From Thelephora terrestris (taxonomy: Eukaryota; Basidiomycota; Agaricomycetes; Thelephorales; Thelephoraceae), in the NCBI GenBank assembly GCA_015956445.1, contig WIUZ02000006.1:496001-560000 (forward strand): a DNA stretch of 64,000 nt, written 5' to 3'. Below the pieces are notes generated by a model. The model saw nothing but the letters and a program-made list of their open reading frames with translations, was not told the origin of the DNA and ran no database searches. Shown piece after piece: positions 11,079 through 21,411 of the stretch. A program made the translations under genes and the position numbers. How positions within the stretch are numbered: position 1 is the stretch's first letter; every line of letters starts with the position of its first letter.

Positions 11079-14000
11079 TCAATCCATCCTCACCATTAAT
11101 AGGTATCGTGTCCTAATTTGCGCAGTATCATACACGATGTACTGTGACATGAGAAAAAAAAAACAGGGTCAGCCGCCCGGTTCGCTGAGTCTGTGAAAAT
11201 TCCAAAGCGTGACACACCTCGTTGTATTGCAGATATGCGCCGGGCGGGTTTACGTCCACGGATTTCCCTGTAAAAGCGCAGTGGCCACGATCAGCACGCG
11301 GCAGGGTGAAATGGGAAGTTATCCGAACCGTTGGGCATCAAACACCCCTTCAATCCATCGTGACCAAGGGCTTCACCCGCATCTTTCCAGTTTATTGGTT
11401 GCGTACGGCCCACTCCTTTGGTGGCCCTATGCACGGTGCGTGAGTTGTGGTGATAGTCGGAGAAGGGAGTGATACTACAGTTTATTGGCCCTTTTGGCTT
11501 CTTGGTCCGCGTCGTAACGGGCGTCGGTTAGCTCCAACCACGGGTTGACAGCGACTTCGCAAAGTAACAACACGCCAACATTTCCGCTTAGACTAAAAGG
11601 GGAATAGCGTCAAGCGGGTCCGCGAGCGGAGTTGGATAACGCGCTCACTATGAGTGACAGTAGTTTGCAGACTGCATGGAGCGAGATGATTAGCGACAAG
11701 CATCAGCCACAGGCGGACCGCAAACACACCTTCGACATCATCTGGAAATTTTATCAACAATCAATCATATGGTCTTGTGACAATAGAGACTCACGTCTGC
11801 AAAGTACACGCCCTTTCCGAACATGTAACCTAAACGGTCATGAGGCCTTGAAGAGTCAAATTTTTAAGACAACCAACCAGTGACGGGAGCTGAGCATCAA
11901 CGTCAGCGATAGCAATTGAACATCAGTCATGGGGAAGTTCTCACCTTCAGGGGGGGCAACGCGTAACCCCTGTTTTAAGATACCAGCAAAATTCGTGGAC
12001 CTCGAACCGTGCCAGAGTAATAGCCGATCCCCGTCCCTCAATTTGCTACAAGCTGGAGAGGCGTTCCACGTTTTGGCCTCCTCTTGCCTATATCGGGTGA
12101 GATGACGAGGGCGTGAGATGAAGAGGAGTCGTCACCTATCGACCCTAAATGCACACTCGATCTGCGCGTTGAATCCATGCGTTGCCCCATGCGTATCTCT
12201 GGCGTAGGCTTGTAAAGTCGCAAATTCGCTGCTGCTCTTGTCAATTGCAGCCATACTCGTAAGCTGAAGGGAGCGGAACTGTGCATCGAGTGGATTGATA
12301 ACGTTCCCGTGGGCATCCCTTGGCGCAGAATCGGCAATGAGTTTAGAGGCAAATCCCTGTCGGCCCAGCTGAGGTCCAGTTCGCAGTGCGCACGGAGAGT
12401 GTACGTACCATGTCCCCCAGAGCATCGACGAGATCAAGCTCCTACAAAGATTTGAGTCATGGTAGTCAGTGTTGGGATCACCGGATACGAACCTTCTTCA
12501 AGGCCTCTAAGCTTGTGATTGGAGGTGGGCGGCTGCGACCGAATGCATGGGGAATAATACTAAAGAATGCACATTGAACGTTTGTTCAGGAATGTGCAAC
12601 GTAAACTTACGAGTAATAACGAGAGGTCAGTTCTTCGCACGCGGCCCTGAAGTTTGAGAAACCACGATCCCCAGTGCTGTTCGGTTGGCTGATAACCTCA
12701 GAAAGCTCTTTCAAGGCCGCAAACCCAGACAGAATCGTTGATTTTGCGAGTTTCCCTACAAGCACTTTCATCAACAAACATTCCGGGCGATATGCGGAAG
12801 TGAGGCTGACCCAACGGGAGCTTATTGGCGTCATAGTTCATCTCTGATAAAGCGTAAGAGAGTATCCTGTGCTTAGCGTGAGCTTTGGGATGAGTACGAA
12901 TGCGGTTGTCAAACTTACTCCGAGTTAAAGATGAGTTTACAAAAGATTTGGAGGTCAGGATCAAGAGTTGGTTCTGGTATCTTGATCTCTTCCTTGGCTT
13001 CTCCAGACCCTTCAGCTTTCGCTTGCTCCTCTTCGTCATCCCCAAATGAACGTTCTGTAATCAGGTTGAAAAAGTTTCTCGTGCAGAGCTGCTGCATTTT
13101 ACATACCAATCCACATGTATTTGCCTTGAGCCAAGGTGTCAGAAGAACGCATGGTCCATTGTTCTCTGTATCTTACCTGACTTCGCGGATACCATTGACC
13201 GACGGCTCTCCCAGTTTGTTGCTGTCTTGGATTTGAACTGTTTCTTGAACTCTGAAATAGCGGTGGTAGCCGGGAATGGACCCTGAATCAAAGCTTCGTA
13301 AGGAGACACTTGGATTGTGGCAAAGGGTCATCTGACCTTACGCTGGGAGGCGCCAGTTTCTCCGACACGACCCCAACGTGTGAAGAGCACGCAGGAAGAA
13401 TTGTTGCCGATGGGGTGCAAAAGTTGCAACACGTAAAACCTACAACAACAGATTTTGGGTCGGTCGAGTCGTTTGCATGAGAGTCTAAAGGATACACACT
13501 TGTTGGCATTCTTGGAGAGATCAGTCTGGTTGAGCGTAGCATCCCAGACTTCCCCGTCGCTAGTGTACACTAGGTGGGAAGCTAGAGTCTGACATGAATA
13601 ATCGAGAGGTGAAACTGACGCAATCGCACACTGACCAACCAACCCAGAAAGATGATCAACGGGAGCTGCACCACGCTGGAGGACGGTCACCTTGATAGGG
13701 GGTAAGCTGGCGTAAGCAGAGCGCACGACGGAAATTTACCATTTTCCTGTCATCCTTCTCGTCAGCTTCCTTGTCTTTTTCATTGTCCTGAGTGTCCAGG
13801 TCCATGGCGTCCTCCTCTTCGTCAACGGTCGCAGTCTTCAGCTTCTTGGACTCAGGGCCGTCGTCCCCATCATCAGTATCAGCCTTCGCACGCTTGGGCC
13901 TGGCTTTATTGGCTAGTTGGGTGATATTTGAGGTGGGTTTTGACTTCGGAGGTGCCTTTGCTTTTGCCTTGGACTTGGAAGAGGCGACCGCGCCGATTGT

Positions 14001-14117
14001 CGCGTCCGAGTTCGCTGCTACTGCAACCGGCTGAGAAGCAAGTCTGGCGCTAGACCTGACTGTCCTGGTAGTCTGAGGGCCGGTATCAGCGGTTTCAGCC
14101 TTCTTCCTGGGGGGCAT
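11079..14117 (-). CDS. Poly(ADP-ribose) polymerase, WGR plus regulatory plus catalytic domains
   Basis: Begins at ATG 14117 ([13 protein letters not shown]; another in-frame ATG at 14132). A basic Lys/Ala-rich N-terminus ([15 protein letters not shown]) precedes the WGR domain (about 13330-13700, [13 protein letters not shown], then FTRWGRVGE). The PARP regulatory helical domain follows (about 12450-13050) and then the ART catalytic domain. The catalytic triad is complete: His in [20 protein letters not shown] (about 12010), Tyr in [12 protein letters not shown] (about 11800) and Glu in YLQYNEYIVYD (about 11130-11230). The 3' part is finely split, including a 12-nt exon encoding MMSK and exons for [16 protein letters not shown] and [10 protein letters not shown], ending at a TGA at 11079-11081. 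No N-terminal zinc fingers or BRCT domain are seen, so it resembles PARP2/3. It adds ADP-ribose from NAD+ near DNA breaks in the nucleus. Confidence 0.92.
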
Positions 14118-14583
14118 GGTCCGAGTGGTCAAGTTGGCTGAAGTTGTCGTTGTGTGGCGTTATGGACAGCGTTGATATTCTGGTGAGTTGCTTTTATACA
14201 AAGTCGATGTACAGGCGTGGGTCGCGTGTTTAATTGGATTCTTGATGAGTTACGAGTCAGATTGCAGGACGTGACTCGGTCTCGTGCTGGGAATTCGATG
14301 GTCCAGTCATGCTGGTACTTACGTAATAATACCATTCAGCAAATCGCATTTCAATTCACAAACGTCATGATCTCACGCGTAGAAGCGCGCCACTCAACGA
14401 TCGAATGTGGGTGGCGAGAGGAAATACTCTCCGGAATGGTTTCCGATTCCTCTTAAATCTTCCTCCATCTCAGCTTCAATCTTGTCTAACTTTCCCCCCA
14501 TATCGTCCACTTGCATTATTCCCACTCCCAACCCAGTTCATTGGACAAGAGCTTCTATCGCCTTCCTGGATCAATCTCCCTTG
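14118..14583. promoter_or_regulatory. Divergent promoter region of the PARP and HMG-box genes
   Basis: 466 bp between the start codons of two divergently transcribed genes. It should hold both core promoters and 5' UTRs. It includes pyrimidine-rich stretches just upstream of the HMG-box gene (about 14450-14580), common before fungal transcription starts. No specific operator can be named. Confidence 0.4.
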
Positions 14584-15839
14584 ATGTATGCGAAGAATAC
14601 CACGAGTTCTGGTGTGTATCCATCGACGGAGATAACTTCAAAGGCCAAAGCTGACCGAACACGCTGTACAAGGTCAAGGCACCACTTCCCAAAGAAAAAA
14701 GCAGACCATCGACCTCGGCAGTCTGACTTTTGGCGCAGAGCCACTCGTCCCGCTTCCGGGTGACCCATGGCCGACATTCGACGCCGTTGAATCCTTCAAT
14801 TACGAGTCTGATCCATACCTCGCACCAGATTTTGTCACAGATAATCCGGCCCCGGTCGTCGATGCCACTCCTTCCAAGTCGCCTGTCCCCTCGCCACAAA
14901 AAAGCCGCCGCCGGGTTGAGCCACTCGATCGGCAGTCGTCGTCCACTACTCAAAAGAAGGTGTCAAAATCATCTGAGGTCAAACGGATTCCACGCCCTCG
15001 GAACGCGTTCATGATCTATCGATCCACCGTCTGGGCGCAACAGAGGATCCCGACGGGAATTGAACGCGATCACCGCCATATCTCTCGAATCATTGGCCAT
15101 TGTTGGAACAGCTTGCCGGAGGAAGAGAAAAGAACCTGGAGAGCCAAAGCAGAGGAAGAGAAACAGGAGCATTCGAGGAAGTACCCAGGCTACCGTTACT
15201 CTCCCGTCACCAGGGCTGACAAGCCCATCAAGCGCAACGTGAATAGAAACGGTGAGAAGGATAAACAGAGATGTAAAAAGGTCGCAGAGTTGTTGCTTGC
15301 TGGAACCGAAGGGTCTGCCCTCGAGAGCGCGGTGAAGGAGCTCGATTCCAACAATTCGGGGCACCTCCAAATCTCAACGGGGAACTCACCCACTTCACCC
15401 ACTTCCAGTCAGAGTCCCATTACCCCTCTGTTCAGCACGAAACCTCTGTACCGCGATGAGGCTCTGCATTCGCCTACACTCTCCCTTTCGTCGCGGGAGA
15501 GCCCATCTCATGCAATTCCCACCTTCTCGTTATCAATGCTCACTCCTCCTGAGGTGAGTCGAGAGGTATCAAAGGAGTAGAGACCTTGACTTACGCAAAT
15601 GATTCCAGGACATCTTTCCCCTACCCATGACTCCTGCAAGTTCCGGAGGCAGCTCGCAATGTCAATACCTGCCATATCAATATGACCAGCCATACTCTGG
15701 CATGCCGGCTTACCTCGCTTCCCCAGAGACGACGCCGATGTCTCTCTGCGGCGGCCAAGGTCTTTTCGGTCCAACAGTCGGCTGGGAAGACTACCCATCA
15801 GGCATTCATACCCTCCACGATGACCTATACTATGCGTAA
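14584..15839 (+). CDS. HMG-box transcription factor (MATA_HMG/SOX-like box)
   Basis: Three exons (14584-14613, 14705-15553, 15609-15839) encode about 369 residues. The HMG box lies at about 14984-15210: RIPRPRNAFMIYRS, then ISRIIGHCWNSLPEEEKRTW, then EHSRKYPGYRYSP. Its RPxNAFMIYR start is the pattern of sequence-specific fungal HMG proteins related to the mating and pheromone-response regulators. A Ser/Thr/Pro-rich region and a Tyr/Gly-rich C-terminus (PYQYDQPYSGMPAY) likely act in transactivation. The first exon codes for only ten residues. Likely a nuclear sequence-specific regulator. No homeodomain or pheromone genes lie nearby, so this is not the mating-type locus as far as this window shows. 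Confidence 0.88.
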
Positions 15840-16455
15840 TTCCTCGTGAAGGAGTCCTGTCGCAATGCACAAGAGCAGCAAAAATAGCTCCAAGAGCAAT
15901 CAACGAACCACGACTCTCCTCTTCCCGAATCAGCCTTGTGAATTATCACTGTAACTATGCTCGTGTCCCTACTCACCTTGTACCACATGTTACAAATTTC
16001 CACCTATTCCATTAGTCCACCCCCCGGGTCACCACACCCACCTCCAATGATACCGTCGTCCCTTCAGAAGGGTTAGTGTCTCGTCCTATAACCTGATGGC
16101 ACACGGCGTAACGAAGATGTGTTTGAGCCTCAGGATCTGTGGTTGTGACGAGGATAAGAGTTCTCGGGCTGAGCCGAGAGCTTCGCTTGGCGTCAATGTT
16201 AGGACCGAGATCACAAACGGTATAAGCAATGGAAAAGCTAAGAGAATACACTGCAACAAAGACGGGGGACCAAGAGATACAGCGGTGGCATTGCTTGTGG
16301 GTAGCAAGCATACGTAAGTGCGGAACGTTCATAAGAAGGCGAATGTCGGGGTCGTGATCATGAGTAAACCAAGGAGCAATTAGAATGAGAAAAGCGAAGA
16401 TTGAGAGCCGTCAGGAATTAATGTACGTGACACGGGGTGAAACCAGGGCCGAAGA
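15840..16455. other. Convergent intergenic region, no gene recognised
   Basis: About 600 bp between two converging genes, expected to hold their 3' UTRs. Only short unsupported reading frames are present and no repeat is evident. Confidence 0.55.
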
Positions 16456-19044
16456 TTAGATTATGCCAATCACAATGGTCGCTCTGAGGCTGACCAACTT
16501 CCCAGCGCCGAGGTTGATGGAACTAATGGGAATGGGCTGTCCGTCATCGCCAAGTTCCAGGAACTCTTCGGTTCTCAGCGTCGAACTCTTCCAGCCCCAG
16601 CTCTGAGAAATCGCGAAGGTGTCTGGTCCACTCGAAAACCTTGTAATCGAAGCTCCTGTTGCGCTCGCACATGAGATAGAAAAGTAGGCGGAAATGGCTG
16701 AACGGGGATCCCTATACGGTTGGATGGGATGATTCGACGGGCTTGCGGATCGGTTTCCAGCCGGCGGGGAGTTGGATGTTGGGGACCCGGGTCGAGCAGA
16801 GACTGGTGTAGTGCTTCTGACGCCCCCAAGTGTTAGTGTGGATGCGCTAGCTGGCGCAGAGAACCTGTAAGGATCTGCGGACTGCATGATACTACTCAGC
16901 GAGTTTGAGTGAGGGCGGGAGAATGGGGTTCTAGGAAGTTCCGATCGTCTTGAGCTGGGGATTGAGAAGGAGGGTAGGGGATCGATGTGAGACTGCCGGT
17001 GGAGATAGACGCCAAGCTGCAGACCCTTCTTGCGTATGACTTGCACATAAGCGTTGTATAAACTCCCCGCATACCAGATAGTGTGAGAGTGCATCCTGGT
17101 TTTCTCCTTCAGGCAGTCGACATCCCAAAATTCTACCGCAAAACGGACGGGGGGAAAAGGCGACCACCTCCGCCTTAATTCCGGATCGAATTGTGCGACT
17201 GTAGCCGCATTTGGAGATGGTGGGAGGATCCCAAAAAAGTTGTCTTCGGATGTGTTGGCTGGGGTAGCTTTCTTGTTATCGTCGTGCGGTAGACCAGTAA
17301 AAAGTTGGTCCATAGTGGCGTTCTCAAGGCCCGTTGCATCACCAATACGCTCTGAGGAATCGGAGGCCACTGCCCAATACGGGGATGGTGAAGCTGGATG
17401 TAAATCAGGTAGAATGGCGATTTCCGAGGTCGAACGTGTTATCCCCAGTTCTTTGTCACGCATAACCGCCCCGACTTTGAGTCTGAGTTCTGATTGCTTC
17501 CAGTGAGAGTCGTGCAAACGGGTCGCGCTCACATAGGGGCGGCCAATTGAAGCGGAAACGTCATGTGAGATGAACATCAGATCTTCAGTGGGCTGAGAAA
17601 AAAATAAGTCAGGGTTCCTACTAACGGTATAGAAACCAACCGACCATATGCATGAAGTGGATGTCGTTTTCAAACAGTTTAGTAAACTCTCTCTCTTCCT
17701 CTTCGTTGATCCCGCCTTTTCGCCTGAGCTCCAAGACTGCCTTTGCCATCTCATACCGTTCACGTTCCCCTCTGACAAATAGCAAATCAGATGCCAGGAT
17801 TGCCCTGGCCCAGTGAGCGTCAAGGCCTCCCCTCCTCCAGATCAAGGGTATAGGCTGAGAAGCATTGGTGAATACGACGGTGGACGACACGTTATGGGGA
17901 GACCTCTTGAGGGAGGAGCCTGATATGACACCAGTCGAGGACGACTCATCTTCCTCGTAAGTGAGCATGTCATAGCCCCACCGGGTAAGCCAGCACGCAG
18001 TGGCCTCGCCAACTTTGTCTGAAACACCTCCATAAATAAAAGGACGCTCGTCGGCGGGTTCCTCTTCGCAATCTTCGTCGAACAGGGCCTCGGCGGGATC
18101 TTCTTTCCTCGTCTCATCATCATCCATAGGCAGGCTTGCGAGCTTACTGGATATAGAAGCAACGTCCGTGGTACCGGGCTTGGGAATTTCCGCAAGGTGC
18201 TCCAGTCCAACGGCAGCCTCGGGAGCATTTTCTTCCCCAGGACCTATACCCTTTCCGATGGCAAAGTTGAGGTAGCGGATCACGGTGGTGGGCCCAACAG
18301 TGGTGAGAATGTGCCTGAGGGATTGCCCAGCAACTGAGGGGATGGATAGGTAGATAGCAGTTGCGAGTAAAGATAACAAGAAGCGAGGAGTCACGGGATG
18401 ATGCCCAGGTGGTGCTGGCTCGGGTTCAATAAGATTGGGAAACGAACGGGTGAGCGGGTACAATGGAGTCGGTATCAGGGCTGAAGGGACATGGAGCTGC
18501 GGCCCTCCGCCATAGAGACGAGAGATGCAGATTCTTTGAACATCATGAGGGCTTGGATGACGAATATGTGAAATCCTTGACTTACTCAAACGCTGTGACG
18601 GGAAGAAAGACGCCGGTTACTGTCAGTCGGCATTTCACGCAAATTGATTGAACAAACCTGGTCTTGTAATGTTTGGGTCCGGGAAGTGAATGTGAATTGG
18701 CTCAGGACCGCCAGAACGCGACGGCCTTTGGCGGAAATGTGATTCTGAGAAACCTGCAGTAAAGAGGCGTCGGAAGAATTCCTGCAGCGGCGCGGCGCGG
18801 TATAATTAGTGCGGCGACAGCAATGAGATAAGTGAAGAAAGCTGACAGCTTGGATTAACACAACTCTGTGTAGTTTATATATGGCTTGCCAGGAGCCAGA
18901 TATGTGCAGGGCGACGTCCGCAGTGCTGCCCTCTAGGAAGGACGCATAGAGGTGATCCTGTAAGTTTCTAGGCGAATGAGCGGCCATCGCGTCAGGAGTG
19001 TACGCTGAGAAGATGGGAGAAGAGGGGAAGGGGAATGGGTCCAT
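16456..19044 (-). CDS. BTB/POZ-domain protein
   Basis: Start at ATG 19044. The N-terminal BTB fold is spread over short exons: LYASFLEGSTADVALHISG, then IYKLHRVVLIQA, then EFFRRLFTAGFSESH (exon from about 18782), and a small exon before FEICISRLYGGGP (junction near 18540). A long helical and acidic middle follows. The C-terminal part (16456 to about 17590) includes SPFPPVRFAVEFWDVD and a Ser/Pro-rich loop, ending at 16456. The whole protein is roughly 750 aa. BTB domains mediate dimerisation or serve as Cul3 adaptors. The layout resembles a family of long fungal BTB proteins of unknown role, and I cannot assign a specific substrate. It shares a 100-bp divergent promoter with TRS31. Confidence 0.8.
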
Positions 19045-19144
19045 TTCTCCCGGCCAGCTCTGGAGCGGGTGGGTTAGATTGCGGTGAGGTCAGCCAAGGA
19101 GGGAGAGCCACGCCCCTCGGCCATCAACTTCTCCTCATCCCCCG

Positions 19145-20029
19145 ATGGCATACACCCAGGGAAACCAACAAAACGCTCGATTCTCTGTCCTCTCATCCTC
19201 CTCTCTCTCCTCTGTAGAACACCTCTCGCCAAACTCAAGTAGATTCTCTCTCCCGAACACACCTTCAATAAACACAACTCTCGGCACTCCGCGACCCAAT
19301 CTCCGGCCAAATATTTACGATAGGCATCTCAATAAGACACGTACTGCAGAGGTCTCTGCCTCTTCTTTCGCCTATCTTTTCTCCGAAGTCATCCAATACA
19401 CCCAGAAGAGGGTGAGTGGGATCAATGATCTCGAACGAAGGTGCTCTCTTCGCTTCCCCTCTTCCATCTTAATATTCAGCCCCTCAATCATTAGGTTAAA
19501 TACATTGGGATACAGGGTTGGGATGAGGGTTCTTGAGCTGAACGTGTGGAGATCAGAGTCCACTTCGAAAGCCCCAAAACGAGAGATAAAGTTTCTCCCT
19601 GCTCTCATGTCCATACATACCCAAGTGTGGAAGGCTGTGTTTGGGAAACCTGCCGATGCCATTGAAAAGAGCGTGGAGAACGACGATGAGTGTATGTTAT
19701 CGATATCTTGACCACTTCCACCCTCCCGACTGAACGCACGTAGATATGATCGTCGACAATGACCCTCCCATAACGCGAAACATATCCATTCCACGAGACA
19801 TGAGCCAACTCAGTTGCTCCTCCTTCACTGCCGGTATTGTGGAAGCAGTCCTAGACGGACTCGGATTCGTACGTGATTAGGATTCTTGAAAACCGCGCCT
19901 CTGACACAGCGTCTGCAGCCTGCCAGAGTCACTGCTCACAACACTCCTAGTGACACACATCCCGGAAGGACGACGATATTGATTAAACTCGAGAGATCTG
20001 TAATAGAACGAGAGGAACTGCTCAAATAA
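19145..20029 (+). CDS. TRS31: TRAPP complex subunit Trs31 (TRAPPC5)
   Basis: Four exons (19145-19440, 19495-19691, 19744-19868, 19919-20029) give 242 residues with all frames preserved. Family motifs are strong: AEVSASSFAYLFSEVIQYTQ, then LNTLGYRVGMRVLELNVWR, then VWKAVFGKPADAIEKS, then GIVEAVLDGLGFPARVTAH, and TTILIKLERSVIEREELL. Trs31 belongs to the Bet3/Trs33 fold and is a core subunit of the TRAPP tethering complexes, the exchange factors for Rab1/Ypt1 (and Rab11-type GTPases) at the ER-Golgi and Golgi. A Ser-rich N-terminal extension of about 50 residues precedes the core. The next gene starts only 67 bp after the stop. Confidence 0.95.
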
Positions 20030-20096
20030 AATATTGTTCAACCGCGGCTATCTCCGTACCGACGTCTCTCTTCCCCCATCTTATCACTTCCCCCCA

Positions 20097-21126
20097 ATGG
20101 TCGATATCAACAAAATACGCATCGAACCCCCTATCATAAATTCGTCGTGTGCGTGGGCTTCTGAACTCGCCCAACTAGAGGAGCTGTACAACTCTCCTCA
20201 CACTGGTGCAGTCACTACCCGAACGGCAACCTTGGATGGGTTTACTGAAGATTCGTCTCATGCGGTGTGTGGTCTGGCATATCCAGCGAGGCTCGCCCTG
20301 ATCAGACGTTTACTAGGTGGTATTTGGCCACACATCGGCGTCCACCCCGAATTCGTACGGTTATTCACCTCACCCGCTCTCCAGCTACATCCGGTGGACA
20401 CAGTCCATTCTCTCCCGTGGTACCAATTCCAAACCGTTCATCATCAGCATCACATCGAACACCGTCAACGAACTGTCACAGATGGTTGAGCACATACAGG
20501 AACTCCGTCGAACTCTGGGGGATGACAGCGAAGGCTCACCTTCACGGATTGCCATAGAGCTCAACACGAGTTGTCCTAACATCAGGGGGAAACCTCCCCC
20601 TGCCTATTCGTTCACCACTCTGCTTCCGATCCTCGAAGTCCTGACTCACGCTTACCGGGCGGATAGGACCCTGACGATCGGGTTGAAGCTGGCACCTTAT
20701 CTCGCATCATTCCAGTTTGAAGAAGTCGTTGAATCTGTTGCTTCGCTCTCCTATGACCTGGAAGATGGCAATCGCGTGAACCCGTTCGCTTTCTTTACGT
20801 GCACAAACACGGTTGGAAACAGCCTTTTTTTCGCCCATCAGACTACGTCTTCACTGGGTGAGACGAATGCGTACGCCTTGGGGCCTATTCTCGGCGGATT
20901 GGCTGGAGAACCGATCCACGCACTCTCACTCGGAAATGTTTACTCGTTTGCACATTTGTTGGAGAGCCACAAAGATAAGGCTATGCGAGAGATCAAGATG
21001 ATTGGAGTGGGTGGTGTAATGGATAAATCAGGGGTACAGAGGATGAAAAAGGTCGGCGCTGCTGTCGTTGGGTGTGCAACCTTGTTAGGTCGGGAAGGCG
21101 TTAAGGGATTTGAGAAGCTGGCATGA
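20097..21126 (+). CDS. Dihydroorotate dehydrogenase, class 1A-like (cytosolic type)
   Basis: Two exons (20097-20264, 20317-21126), 325 residues. It begins INKIRIEPPIINSSCAWAS and contains TTRTATLDGF, the FMN/substrate loop IELNTSCPNIRGKPPPAY with the catalytic Cys of class 1A enzymes, LTIGLKLAPYLASFQF, TNTVGNSLFF, GGLAGEPIHALSLGN, and a C-terminal MIGVGGVMDKSGVQRMKKVGAAVVG phosphate-binding region. It has no mitochondrial presequence or membrane helix, unlike class 2 DHODH. Class 1A enzymes oxidise dihydroorotate with fumarate as acceptor in the cytosol (de novo pyrimidine synthesis), like yeast Ura1. Because fungi of this group normally also carry the mitochondrial enzyme, this could be a paralogue with a different dihydropyrimidine or other substrate. 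Confidence 0.88.
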
Positions 21127-21411
21127 TCTGTCTACTATACCTGAATGTTCCTTTGAATTTTTCGTCAACTCAATAGCTTCTTTAACTGACTCGCGAGTTC
21201 ATGGTCTATCCGCAGTCCCTCGACCACAGGTACAACGATGAGTATTTCGTTGGATGTGAAAGCCTGCTGTCCAAATCGTCGCATTTCCCTTGTTCTCTCA
21301 GCCATATAGTAGCATGCTGTCCGTTTCCCCCTCTACTGCGTAACTCTCACCTCCACTCGGGCAAACACGTTCGGGATGACATTAGCATATCGAAGTAAAG
21401 GGACATGAGAG

